A DNA stretch of 64,000 nt, from the NCBI GenBank assembly GCA_949987705.1, contig OX465281.1:84348543-84412542 (forward strand). The letters run 5' to 3'. The notes below the pieces were generated by a model that was not told the DNA's origin, did no database searches, and was given only the letters and a program-made list of their open reading frames with translations. Within the stretch, counting starts at the first letter, position 1; the number at the start of each line of letters is the position of its first letter. This DNA comes from Thereva unica (Eukaryota; Arthropoda; Insecta; Diptera; Therevidae). A program made the position numbers and the translations under genes. Below, piece after piece: positions 34,906 through 46,632 of the stretch.

Positions 34906-35671
34906 GTGATATGTAAAATCCTAGCGAGACCGTAACGATTCCCTCCCGCCCTCACCCCTTACGTTTTTTGGTTTGTCTGACCAAAACCTATCAACAGCCG
35001 CTACCTTTGTAAACTACACCCTGTATAACTTATGTCTTGTCCTTAGGCGAGGTTAGGAGTTACAAAGTCATACTCAATTTCCACAATCTGTCTGAAATAT
35101 AATAATAATAACCTAAGCACCTAACTTTAGTTTTTACATAAAAAACAGTTGGCTTTTCCAGAACCACACCAAAGGTTTTAATTATGAGTTTCTCACTTGA
35201 ACTCCCAAACAGGGTAGGAGAGCTCTAGAACTGGCAGGAGCTCGTGTAGCTGATAAGAGCTGCTCTTTCCCAGCTTTCCAAGTTTGGCTTGATTTCCGAG
35301 ATCTGGAGCTAATTTATTGATAACAGCCAGATAACAGATTAAAAGCGCAAATGCGCGCAATTGAACATGGTGCGGATTTATTTATGGTTCACTCTTGGTT
35401 AGCCGTAGATGTGGGAAGTAAATATTTCACATAACTGGCTTAGGCCAGGCCCGCCTCAAAGAAGTGGCAACTGGGTCGAATTGCTACGGGTTCCCCGTAA
35501 ATTGATTAAAAAGTTAAAACTGCATGCGCTCTGAACGTCAAGCAAGCAGAAATCTAGAGTATGAAGCCCAAACATACAACTCTCGTTTTAAAATAAAATG
35601 AATGACCAACTACTGGAAATAGACCTTCACCAATTTCCTTCATATTTCGTACATTTAGAGTACTAGTGACG

Positions 35672-36634
35672 TGTACGATTCCGAAATGCGAAACGTAACC
35701 TTCAAATTAATAAAAAGAATAATTTTTCGTCCGGAAATTTTCTTTTATTTATTGTTATCATATCAGCACTAGCGAAATACAATCAAAAATATTAAAAATC
35801 AACGCGCGTGCAAAAAAAGCCTGCGTCAAGTATCTTGGATTACTTCTTGACAGAAGGCTTACATGGTCACATCACATAAAGGCGAAAAGAACTGAATTAA
35901 ATATACAATATAAAACCTTATACTGGCTAATTGGAAATAAATCCTCGTTGTCATTAAACAATAAAATTTTAATATACAAATCCATAATCAAACCAATATG
36001 GACCTACGGCATAGAACTGTGGGGGTCTGCTTCAAATTCTAACTTAGAAATACTGCAAAGGTTCCAAAATCAAATACTAAGGTCATTTACCCGTGCCCCT
36101 TGGTTTACCAAAAATGTCGAGATACACAACTATCTTCAAATACCAACAATAAAAGAAGAAGTAAAAAATCGCTGTGTCAAGTACAAAAACAGATTAAAAG
36201 ATCATACCAATCAACTTGATAAAAACCTAATGAACGGAGAAAGGGACACAACACGCCTGAAACGATGGCACATCCTGAACTTAAACAACAGAAACTGAAT
36301 CCTGCGGCAATTAAATAATGGATAATGTTCATAGAAACATTACCCACCGTGACATACTCATACAAACAATTTAATTATGGCTTAGTAGCCGATTGTAAAT
36401 ATGTAGTTTTATATATTAAATAAATAAAAAAAAAAACGCTCGCAAAAAATTGAAATCAACAAAATTAAGAAAAATTAAAAATCAATGAGAAAATCAAAAA
36501 TCAAGAATTTAATTTTATCCAGAGTGAATAATCCAGTCAGTAGAGGTAGATGATCCCGTTGTATACTGTATGATATCGGCAATTCCTCTTTCTAATTGTT
36601 TTGTGTGCCTTTGTTTGTTTTTTGGTGTCAAACA
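35672..36634. mobile_element. Solo-LTR-like insert with 5-bp duplication TGACG
   Basis: Starts TG and ends CA, with TGACG at 35667-35671 and 36635-36639. Removing the insert and one TGACG restores alignment with the opposite arm of the host palindrome. The size without its own nested LINE is about 280 bp. TG...CA ends and a 5-bp duplication suit a solo LTR, but no second LTR or internal region is present to prove it. Confidence 0.6.
35803..36473 (+). pseudogene. Jockey-like LINE 3' fragment
   Basis: Encodes the RT C-terminal region: YLGLLLDRRLTWSHHIKAK near 35830, then SLSLNNKILIYKSIIKPIWTY and PWFTKNVEIHN, with an open frame ending at 36298. A polyadenylation-type AATAAA and A-run follow at 36420-36436. 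The fragment is bounded by ATTAAAAATCAA at 35791-35802 and 36474-36485, a plausible 12-bp target duplication. It is 5'-truncated and inserted in the LTR-like sequence. Confidence 0.78.
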
Positions 36635-36856
36635 TGACGAGTATTACGTAGGTGCAATATTTTGCCGAAATTATAGGTAGTTTCAGAAATAACGGTACTT
36701 ATGTATATATTTCGAAATTTGCTTCTCCTGAAAGTTTTCCCCTCGTTGGCCTTTTGAGATCCAGGATAAAGATTAATTAAGACGTCCTTTGAATCTTTTT
36801 TCCATTAAATATTATTTTTGGCATTTTTATTTAATAGCATAGGTTTTTCTTCAAAG

Positions 36857-37640
36857 AGGTCGTCCATTAATTACGTGAGGCGTTTAGGGGGAGGGGGTCG
36901 AGCTCAATCTCCGCCAATCTCACGAGAGGGAGAGCCACTAAAAACCCTATTTACTTACAGGCAGCCGGCAGGCCAGGTCGACAGGCACGGCCCGATGAAG
37001 GCTACACAATACTCAGTCTGACGAGGATTTCAGGTATCCGCTTGACAGGCCGCGGCATGATAGTGAAGCCATGATTCCCTACATACACACAGGTGAAGAC
37101 GACTGTTTAGTATCGCAGGTTGATAATTCAAGTGCCAAGGGCTCAACGGAAACTTTAAAGGCAAGATTGGTGACTGGAAAAATCTTTAAAATACACGGAC
37201 CACCATATTTGCTGACACTACATAATGGGCAGGCGGCGTGGGGAAATTAAATGTATGGAAAATTCTGTCGCAGGCGGCTGCCGCTACCGCCTCCGTGACA
37301 ATATGTTTCTGCCTTAAGGCGGCTCCAGATTCACGCCGTGAACACCCGCGAATAAAATTTTTTCCCATCTAGTTCGCGCCTTGTTTTCAGGTCCGACTGG
37401 TTACAGCCTGAATTCGGGCTGTACTGTAAATGCTCGGCTTCAGACTGAAGTTATAGGGTAGAACATAAGTTGTTTCAATCGATCTCTTCATACAAAAATT
37501 CAAATATTACAAAAAATTTTGTATGAAGAGGTCGATTGAAACAACTTACATGATACCACTCCAGATCTTCAGGCACTAACGACAAATGCCCACACATATA
37601 AATCATAAAAAAATCGCCTCACGTAATTTATGGACGACCC
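36857..37640. mobile_element. Non-autonomous DNA element, 784 bp, CAAAG duplication
   Basis: Inverted ends of about 25 bp (GGTCGTCCATTAATTACG at the left, its complement at the right) lie between CAAAG at 36852-36856 and 37641-37645. The interior includes a hairpin at 37468-37549 with 33-bp arms (GTTTCAATCGATCTCTTCAT). A 30-bp stretch near 37320-37350 resembles 175-208 of the window. The superfamily is not assigned. Confidence 0.75.
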
Positions 37641-37899
37641 CAAAGTGTTGTATATATCATAGCGCTAGGATAATATTTGCACTTTGTACGATTTTTTAAA
37701 GAAGCCTACATAATGCAAATTTCGAAATATTTAAGTACCGTTATTTATGAAACTACCTAACATTTTGCAAAATACTGCACCTACGTAGTACTAGTTACTG
37801 TTACTCCAAATGTACGAAACATGAAGGAAATTGGTGAGGGTTGAGTTCTAATTTTTCTGGCCTAATTATCGATAAAATCGTATCGTAGAGTCACGAACT

Positions 37900-40465
37900 C
37901 CTTTGCTACTCCGCCCGTCCGTGCTGTACAGTGGGTATCTTGCGATAACGACGATAACTACCTTCCTGAAAACAACCTTAATGATAGGGAATCCATTTTT
38001 CTGAATTCTTTATTCTCATTTGGTCTGAACCAACTGAGTGGTGTGAATAATATTTTAGGAAGGAAGTATTCTGTTCGGACTCAGACAACATGACCGTTGA
38101 GCCCAGTTCGATAGTCTTGTTGCCTGTCGACAATTATCACCCTCCCTACTTAATTATTGTTCTGCCTTCGACGATAAGCCAATTCCGGGGGAGTCAACAT
38201 TTGCCTTTAATTTTAAAAAGGCTAATCTCAAGGAACTCTCATCCAAGCTCTTCTCCATCGATTTCGACAGGTTGCTTTCCTCAGATGAGTTGGATGACGA
38301 TGTAACAAGAATTTTATTCCGTCTAGTACGAAACCTTTGCATCCTGTGTACCCATTGAGCCTCTAAAGTTATCTAGGTCATCTCCACCCTGGTACAATAA
38401 TGAATTGAGGCAAACCAAAAACCAGAAGAATAAACTCTGGAAAAACTACCTGAAGAGGAAAGACACTGCGAGTTTCTCTGCATTTGTCAATTGCTATGAC
38501 CATTTCCATGCACTCTCTGAAACTCTCTATAATGAATACCTCAGTGATATGAAAGATAAACTGTATGGTGATCCGAGAACATTCTTTAAATTCATCAACA
38601 CCAAGAAAAAAAAATGATAATTACCCTAACACCATGCAACATGAGAACTCTTTCAGTACCAATCCATCCGAGATTTGCGACATATTTGCATCGTTTTTCG
38701 TCAAATCATTCTCTTCTACTGTTTTTCAACCCGACGAAAACAATTTCCGACATATTAATCCGATACAGATGTCTCAAAACTTTTATATATCTATAACCAG
38801 GGATGAAATCCTGAAACATATTAATGAACTCCCACATGATTTCTCGTCCGGTCCTGACGGTATTCCTCCTGCTATTCTAAGTTCCTGTGCAGAGGCCCTT
38901 CTGTCTTCACTTCTGTGTTTATTTCAAAAATCCCTAATTACAGGGTGCTTCCCAACCTTATGAAAGAATTCCTTTATAGTCCCCGTTTATAAAAAGGGTA
39001 GCAAGAACGAAATATCTAATTATAGACCTATTGCGAAACTATCCTGTATCCCTAAACTTTTCGAATCTATTATTTAATCTGCTATCGCCCCAATCTGCAA
39101 GAGACTTATCTCAACTAATCAACATGGTTTTCTTGCAGCTCGTTCTACTACTACTAATCTACTTCAGTTCTCTTCTCACACAGTTCGAGGCTTTGTTAGC
39201 GGCTGCCAAACCGACTGTGTTTACACTGACTTCAGTAAGGCTTTTGACAAGCTCTCCCACTCTATTATAGCTCTCAAACTGAAAAAATTTGGCTTTCCGC
39301 CTGCCCTTGTGGTATGGTTCCAGTCGTACGTAGCCGACAGAACTTACCAGGTTTTATTCCGCGGGGCTAAATCTAGAAACATCGAAGCGTCATCTGGAGT
39401 CCCGCAAGGTAGTCACCTCGGCCCTCTTCTTTTTATTCTTTCAATTGATGACATTGTTGCCTTGTTAAAGAACTGTCAAATCCTTATTTAAGCTGATGAC
39501 CGTTATGTAAGAAGTATTGAGGATTGCAAACTTTTACAAGTTGACCTGAACACATTCTATTCTTGGTGTTCCAACAACAACCTGGTACTCAATATTAGTA
39601 AGTGTGAGGTCATGACTTTTTGCAGGAAACGTGGTCCACTGACTTATGACTACACTTTCCTTAACAACACACTTTCCCGAATTAACTCTGTCATCGATCT
39701 GGGGGTCAGGTTTGAAAATAAGATGGATTTTTCCACCCACATTAATTATATTTCCTCCAAGGGCATTTCAGTCCTAGGTTTTATAAAAAGGTGGTCTAAG
39801 GAATTCAACAGCCCCCTCATCACTAAGCATTTGTACATATCCTTAGTGAGGCCTTTACTCGAATACGCCTCCCAGGAATGGTCTCCTCAATACTCCTCCC
39901 AAGTTGGAAGAGTCGAATCGGTTCAAAGAAAATTCGTACGATTCGTACTCAGTCATCTCCCTTGGGATGACCCACGCATCCTTCCGCCTTATGAAAATAG
40001 GCTTAAACTACTCAACTTAAGCTCTCTACATAAACGTCGTGAAGCTGCTGACGTCATATTTGTTCATCGGCTACTAAATGACAATACGAAGCCAAGTGGC
40101 ATTCAAAGTGAGTAATTATAGCTTGAGGGGTGTACCTCTCCTGCATACTAACTCCTCTAATACCAATTACGGCAAGTACGAACCTGTTAATCGCATGCTT
40201 ATTAACGTTAATAGAAATACATATTAGGGTTTTTAGCATGCTTACAAGTGAAGAGGCTCTCAAAAAGAGTCTTCTTAATGTGACGTGAGTCCTTGGTGTA
40301 CCCACTCCCTCTTTGTTGTAGCACGCTTCCTTGTTAGAGTGTTTTAGTACTTATATTTATTTCTATATGTTTGCATGTCTCAGCCGAGCCCACGTGGTCG
40401 TGGTAAATGTTTCTCAACCCAGCTGAGAAGTGCGCCTTCTGCATAAGAAGGGAAACTCTATTATT
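37900..40465 (+). pseudogene. Jockey/CR1-group LINE, endonuclease end through RT
   Basis: The endonuclease C-terminus is near 37930-38170 (FLNSLFSFGLNQLSGVNN). The linker is at 38405-38620, and the RT from 38640 shows DGIPPAILSSC, NYRPIAKLS, TDFSKAFDKLSH and SGVPQGSHLGPLLF. The catalytic (Y/F)ADD motif at 39489-39500 is mutated: its first codon is TAA. RT thumb and 3' text continue to HKRREAADVIFVHRLLN near 40035, then shift frame at about 40105. A TTA-repeat tail is at 40460-40475. Other stops and frameshifts are present. The exact clade was not determined. Confidence 0.8.
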
Positions 40466-40489
40466 ATTATTAAAATCAATAATAAATCT

Positions 40490-40835
40490 TTATTATAAAA
40501 CTACCCGTTGCAAAATTTGTTTTTATACATTAAACGCTTACGATACTGAAAAGGCGATACGTTGCATGATAAGAAAAGTTGGGTTAAAGGGGCGAGGAGC
40601 TAAGAAGAATCTGTATATTAAAGAACGCAATAAAAACCTTTTAAATAAATAATTTCTGGAATAACATGAGGTTCTGTCATGATATGGGGTATATGTCAAC
40701 ATACGGAATGGGAAACTTGATTCTTATTGATGGAAAATATTGAGAATAAATTGAAATACAGTGCAGCAAAACTCGGTGTAGAAAATTCATTCCAGATTTG
40801 CAAAGATAATGATCCCCAACATACCATAGGCATAC
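40490..40835 (+). pseudogene. Tc1/mariner-like transposase relic
   Basis: Readable text includes GLKGRGAKKNLYIKERNK near 40570, a GSVMIWG-like block near 40680, NLILIDGKY near 40710 and AAKLGVENSFQICKDNDPQHT near 40765. This is the order seen in Tc1 transposase catalytic domains; the DNDP...H segment corresponds to the second D region. Frameshifts and stops abound, and no inverted termini were found. Confidence 0.75.
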
Positions 40836-41283
40836 TTAGTACTTGTCCTTGTATGTGTGCACTAAATGTATTATTGTCCTACTCCTAACGTAATACAAAA
40901 TCTGCCCGCAAAAACGATATTCACTATAACATATCAAACGTCGGTAATTTGAATGTAAATTATTAAATGTTTTTGCAACGATTATTGCAGTTTTTTTTTG
41001 TTTTGTTATCCTGATCATTTCATTTCAATTAACATAAAAGTTTTATTACTATAATTTCTGTATAAAATGTCTATTTATGATAATTATTTTTTCAAAAATT
41101 TTAATATATTTTCCCACTAATCACTAAAGATAGATAGAGATTGCTACACGGCCACATTATATTTTTCTTTGAAAAAACTGACACCTATGTATCTATATGT
41201 AATGTTCGCCATTTCTGATACAGCCGAAAAATTAAGCAAGCATTTTTCTACACATTATAAAACCATAAAAAATCAATATTCAC

Positions 41284-41374
41284 CAATTCCAGGACACGGT
41301 TTGTGAGAAACAATTTCAGCGACGCTTAATCCTACGATCACGCACAACACTGCAATTCTTAGATACGCCACCAT
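41284..41374 (-). CDS. NPC2/ESR16-like lipid-binding protein, exon 1 (signal peptide)
   Basis: ATG at 41374-41372 starts a typical secretory signal sequence (MVAYLRIAVLCVIVGLSVAE), followed by the first cysteine-containing segment of the mature protein (HKPCPGI). The exon ends after one base of a codon at 41284 with donor GTGAAT. The split codon is completed by exon 2 at 26763, giving Glu and running into the DVCTVHEV text. Intron 1 is 14,520 bp (41283-26764). A mature N-terminus followed by C and then CTV is what the family shows, so the pairing of these distant exons is well supported, although only a transcript would prove it. Confidence 0.85.
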
Positions 41375-41420
41375 GATTCCAGAAAGAGCAGAAGCAACCA
41401 GGCGATAGCTGTGTATTTTC

Positions 41421-41442
41421 GGAACTGAAATTAAAATTTAAA
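41421..41442 (-). promoter_or_regulatory. Possible core promoter of the NPC2-like gene
   Basis: On the minus strand a TTTAAAT box (41442-41436) is followed by TCAGTTCC (41428-41421), which resembles an arthropod initiator, about 50 bp upstream of the ATG. The spacing between them is shorter than the usual TATA-to-start distance, so only one of the two may matter. Confidence 0.3.
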
Positions 41443-42272
41443 CGATACTGCCAGACCGCGTGCAGCAATTTTCTTTCATCGTAAACACTTTGACCTTTCA
41501 ACTTGATCAACCTCTAAACAAAGCTCGGACTCTGCTAGAGATAAGAACGGCGTTATCGGTTGTTGAAGTTTCGGGTATCAATGCTTCTTTGATTTATTTA
41601 CTGACGTTTGCGATAATTCCCAAATTGAAACTTGGCTGCTTTTTTATTACGAATACTGCCCTGATTGCCTTGTGGATGCAGATTTTGTAATGTATGCTAA
41701 ACCGCTTTAGTAGATTGTTTTGATAAATTAATAGATAATGGCTATGGATTTAGAGCATCTCGAGCAGTTTTGACAATGATTCGTGTAAAGACGATTGACT
41801 ACTTCATCACATATCACACTTTGGTTTGGAATGTTAAAAACATCATCAACCATTAGAATTCGATAAATGTAGAATCGACAGATAGTCAAATCCTCAACTC
41901 CGCGAATCCAACATTGAAGAAAATTCCTGCGGTGCTGCAGCAGATTGATCTATGGCTAATCATAAGTAAGTTATAATATAACTGTCCTGTCCTGTCAAAA
42001 TAGAAGAAAAAAAGGTCAAATCGAGGGCTCCTGGTAATTGGTACCAATATCTTTTAAGTCTTATCATAAAAAAGTTTTGACAAAGTTTGTAGGTTATGCG
42101 ATTATCGATAAAAAAAAAGTGATACATTTTCCAATACAAATTGCCATTCATGATATTTCGCTGTTTTAAAGATTTAAAATACTCGTATGCATTCATTCGC
42201 GGCTTGATGTATATATTTATTTTACGGGGTGATTCCTAGATATGTTACATATATTTGAGGATTCCCACTATC

Positions 42273-42466
42273 AGGCACGTAGGAACCGGGTGGGCTGGGT
42301 AGGCAGTTGCCCACCCAGAAATTTTCCATGACGAAGGAAAATCAATTTTTTTTTACTGTTAAAGTTATTAACTTCATACTTGTTTGATAAATTTTCGTCA
42401 GTCCTACCTTAAGCAATTTAGAAAAAGAGGGGGAAACCCTGAAAAAACTTCGTTCCTACGTGCCTG
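42273..42466. mobile_element. hAT-type MITE, 194 bp, CCACTATC duplication
   Basis: Ends AGGCACGTAGGAAC and GTTCCTACGTGCCTG are inverted, and CCACTATC occurs at 42265-42272 and 42467-42474. An 8-bp duplication is the hallmark of hAT elements. No coding sequence. Confidence 0.8.
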
Positions 42467-42699
42467 CCACTATCCACTATAGATAGGGTGTTTAAGAAAA
42501 AAGAATATTTTTTTTAAAACTTAATGATCCTAAAGACTAATTATAGTAGGGCAACATAGTTGGATTTATCTTTTAGGTAAATGTGTATTTAGTACAAAAA
42601 ACAAAAACTTGACCCTATACTTTTCACCTGAATCTTTTGATTTAGGACACCGCAGGCATACGGGACCTGATAAAATTTTATCGCCACTACTATTGGGAC

Positions 42700-42885
42700 G
42701 GTTCAACGGGAATGAATGTCCTTTGCCTGTACGGCAAAACCTTTCCAGAAGCACAAGACTGGCCCACTCGACTTCTGCACACACTTTGCTTTGCACTTTT
42801 CCTTTTTGTGCACACTACGGTCTAGACGCTCATTTTTAAATAGATCAACTCGACTGTGTAATAATCTTCCCAGCGGGGTTTGAAT
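42700..42885 (+). pseudogene. CR1-like LINE 3' fragment
   Basis: Reads PVRQNLSRSTRLAHST near 42735 and, after a short gap, RSTRLCNNLPSGV near 42842. This matches the C-terminal end of the CR1-like LINE (PPRQSYNRNTRLAHSS, NRTTRLWNNL). Confidence 0.75.
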
Positions 42886-43066
42886 TAATGCATCGATTTT
42901 AATATTGTTGCTGTTGACTTTGCTTTGTTGCCAAGAAAACCACAGCAATCTACTTTCTTCTTCTTCTTTAACGGCTCTACAACCGGGATCCGGTCCTGGC
43001 CTCTTGCGACTGTTCTCTCCACCAGTCCCAATTCTGAGCCGATGTCATCCAGTTTGACATCCCTAA

Positions 43067-43354
43067 AGGCTAGTTCGCACTCGGCCAGTAATTTAGTAGA
43101 GTAGCGAGTAATTTAGTGACTAAATGTGTGCGAACCCTAAAAAATTAGTCAAGTAGTTTAGTGAATGATTTAGTCGAGTCGATCCATTTTACTATATTTT
43201 ATCGGGCGAGTAGCGCCTCCCACCACGCGTCCGTGCTCACTTGCTCACCGGCTAAACAAGTCCGAACCTGTTGCTTTAGTCGAGTTCATTAGTGGCCGCA
43301 GTCACTAAATTACTCGCTACTCTACTAAATTACTGGCCTAGTGCGAACTAGCCT
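43067..43354. mobile_element. PIF/Harbinger-type MITE, 288 bp, TAA duplication
   Basis: Near-perfect inverted repeats of about 55 bp (AGGCTAGTTCGCACTCGGCC at the left) are flanked by TAA at 43064-43066 and 43355-43357. TWA duplications and GGC-type ends suit PIF/Harbinger. It sits in the C-terminal coding part of the LINE; removal restores the frame DAQSL-GMSNW. Confidence 0.85.
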
Positions 43355-43679
43355 TAAGCTCTGAGCGTCCTGGTTTTCACCATCCTTCCAGCGAAGGTTG
43401 GGCCTCCCTCGCTTCCGCACCCCATAGGTCGTACCGCAGAGAGCAGGCTCATCTTCACTCATACGAGCTAGATGCCCTGCCCACCGGAGCCTACCGAGCT
43501 TTATTTTCTTCACAACATCTACAAGTCGCGATAGCGCTCGTAGATCTCGTCATTGTAGAGTCTCCGGAATCGTCCTTCCTCACATACGGGGCCAACAATC
43601 CACCGAAGTATTTTCCTCTCAAACACGCCTAAGAGGTTTGCTGAATATCCCGGTTAGACCCCACTTCCAAATAATTGTT

Positions 43680-45130
43680 CCATTGGGTTTCAAACTGCTT
43701 CTTGACACAGATACTTTCTTCACACAAATTAGGCAAAGATGAGTGTTAGATTTTACTTGATTTATTTATTATAATTTTAATTTTATTTAAACAATACAAA
43801 TTCCTATTTGACTGAATTTTTATTTTAACAATACAAAAATTCCTGTTTGACTGCTCCGAGTTTGAATTTCTATTAAATTTTTTGTTTCTAATATCTATTT
43901 TTATTATTGACAATGACTACTACACTATTCTTAGGTTAAGAGGCTTTTTCTTGAACCAAGCAAATCATGTTTTGGATATATCGAAAACAAAATTGTCTTC
44001 GGATAAGCAATACTCATAGTCTTGGTTTTATTGTCTTGGATGAAGGCAAAAGTTGACTAGAAGTAAGAAAAAAAATTTCTTGGTCTGAGATACTCATTTT
44101 TTAAATTTAAGCAACTCAAGGTAATAAAATAGTGAATTGCCTCAATAAATATTCTCAAATTAAAACTTCGTCGTGTCTTTATTTAATACAAATTTTGTTT
44201 TGAATAAAAAATATTTAGTTTCTTGAGTAAAAATTTCAATAATCTTATTTCGAAAAAAAATATATACATATACGAGTATATCTTGCCAGAAAATATAAGT
44301 GTTGAGCGAAGAAATATAATTGCTTGGCTGAAGAATTTCTAGTGTCTTACTCTGAGACAGCATTCTCATGTTAAGACTGAAAAATGTTTCTACTCAAGAC
44401 AACGAAATGAAGAATATTACCCCTGCAGCGAATCCCCAAAAAGTGCTCTAGAAATGAAAAAAGTGATGTAAATGAGATAACCGGTTGAGACTAATTGCAG
44501 TCGATAGAGGATGGAAAAATGCGGCTACAATGTCGAGTGTCAACTAATGTAACTTTTGAACCGGAGGACATTTTGATCTGAAAATTTACAGAAAACTGCC
44601 TTAAGTATTTGGCTACAATGTAGTTTAGCCAAAAAAGCGAATTTCAAAAATCTATAACACAACTTTTTGATTAGAAAAAAAAAGTCTCACAAATCTGTTG
44701 GAAATTTTTTAAACATTCGCCATTTTCTTTTTATATGATGTAACCAGCTCGGTTAAAGTTTTATATTTGGGGAATTAGTCAAACTAGACTACATATGTTA
44801 AAATTTGAAATTGATATCTGCAATATCAACTGAGATATGGCAAGATAAAGTGAAAATTTCGTTCAAACCGCACGTACGAAAAAAAGGCATTTTCATGATT
44901 TTTTAATATGTTGGCCATGTCCAAACTTCGGCCAAAATCAACTGTAGATACATTTTTCCATCCGCTATCGATTGTAATTAGTCTTAACCGGTTATCTCAT
45001 TTCCATCACTTGGAGCGAAAAAATGGGATGCGCTGCAGGCCTATATGGAATTGCTGGAATCAAGACAATTTTTCTATCAGTGTAGGATTGATTTATTTAT
45101 GCAAGGTAGTTTTGAAATTCTTCCTAACAA
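43680..45130. mobile_element. Unresolved insert in the LINE, with internal foldback
   Basis: LINE text stops near 45130 and resumes near 43680, so about 1.45 kb was inserted. Within it 44420-45040 is an imperfect palindrome: CCTGCAGCG at the left, CGCTGCAGG at the right, and arms containing AAGTGATG and GAGATAACCGGTT. 43680-44420 is AT-rich with no recognisable coding. Ends of the full insert are unclear. Confidence 0.5.
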
Positions 45131-45501
45131 AGTGTTGAGTTATTCTTCAACAAGGTTTGAGTGCTTTTGGCTAAGCAGCCACATTTCGGATGCATATGTG
45201 ATTACGGGTAAGACCATCGTCTTATATAGTAAAAGTTTAGACGTAATGGTTAGATACTTGGATTTGAAGAGCCTTGATAGACCATAGTAGGCTTTGTTCC
45301 ATGATATTGTCAGCTGCTACTATTGACCCAAGGTAGGTAAATGATTTTACCACGTCAAACTCGTATTTCTCTACCTTGATTGTGGGACCAATGTTAGGTA
45401 TTCTTATAGACGAGGCCACCATGTACTTTGTTTTGCTTTCGTTAATATGCAGTCTCAGATTTCCTGCCGCTTGCTCAATCTGAGTGAAAGCTTCTTGTAC
45501 A

Positions 45502-46299
45502 CACTGTTAATTTCTATTGTAATTTTTCAAAACAATTGTTGGAAGTTTTTACGCATCACAATATAGTAAAAGTACCATCCAGTTTTGTAAATTTACTACA
45601 CAATTAATTCCAATTAAATTTGGGAAAATTACAAAACTTGTGTAGCAATTTTGCTAAAGAGTTCTCAATACTCTGTTTAGTAATATTACAATACAAGTGT
45701 TAAAAAAAAATTATACTGATAATCTCCAGTATTTTCAATACGTTTTATTGTCCGAGAATCCTAATAACTCAGCTCGAGGAAAGCACAAAATATAGAGCTA
45801 TTCGAGTTTCCAGTTCGAAAATAGCAGGAAGTCTTAGAGGTGTCCTACACCCTTTTATGGATCTATCTATAGATTTTAATTTAAGTTACAGGCTTATAAT
45901 AAAAAATTGACCAAAAATCATTAATATTTTACATTCAGAAAATTATTTATTGAATAAAATAAGCTATAAATCAATAATAGAAAATTTACTTTTGGTAAAA
46001 TAGACAATAATATACAGTAGATTTATGTTTAGTAAAATTATAATAAATCAAATTATAAACAATGTAAATTCGAAATGCTTTCTATTGAAAGCTGATAAAC
46101 AGTTTAGTGAAATCGCAATGCGTGTAGGATTTATACATAAAGATTGTAAAATTACAACTGATATTAGTAAATTTCCTCACATATCTGAGACAATTACTTG
46201 GATTGTATTTTAATTTTGTATTGCCATACACTGATTTGTAATTTTACTCATCTTTTATTTTGTAAAACAATTGTAATTTTACAAAAAATTTTAACAGTG
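45502..46299. mobile_element. MITE, 798 bp, CACTG...CAGTG ends, CA duplication
   Basis: Left end CACTGTTAATTT and right end AAATTTTAACAGTG-like sequence are inverted with about 40-bp imperfect arms, flanked by CA at 45500-45501 and 46300-46301. CACTG ends with a 2-bp duplication suggest a CMC/EnSpm-type non-autonomous element. The interior is AT-rich without ORFs. Removing it joins the RT frame right after the YADD block. Confidence 0.8.
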
Positions 46300-46632
46300 C
46301 AGCTGTTTTTGTTCTTCCAATGATGTCAATGTCGTCTGCGTAAGCCAGTAATTGGGTGGACTTGTGGAGGATTGTACCCCTTGATGTCACGCCCGAATCT
46401 CGGGTCACTTTCTCTAGCGCCAGGTTGAAAAGGAGACAGGCCAGACCGTCCCCTTGTTGGAGTCCATTATAGATGTTGATTTGTCTAGACCGTGTTCCGG
46501 ATACCTTTACTTGGCTTGACACATTGGTCATGGTCAACCTACATAGTCTTGTCAGTTTGTTAGCGATGATGAATTCTCTCATGGCTTTGTAGAGTTCTAC
46601 TCTGGCTATCATGGCATGGCTTTAAAGTCTAT

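Larger units (their letters stand above)
35622..37840. mobile_element. Palindromic element split by nested insertions
   Basis: The left arm (35622-35671, continuing at 36640-36725) is the inverted counterpart of 37705-37840. Landmarks are CACCAATTTCCTTCAT, GTACATTT and GGTACTTA...TTTCGAAATTTGC. The left arm is interrupted by the LTR-like insert at 35672-36634, and the centre by a second element at 36857-37640. No protein is encoded. The outer target duplication was not resolved. Confidence 0.65.
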
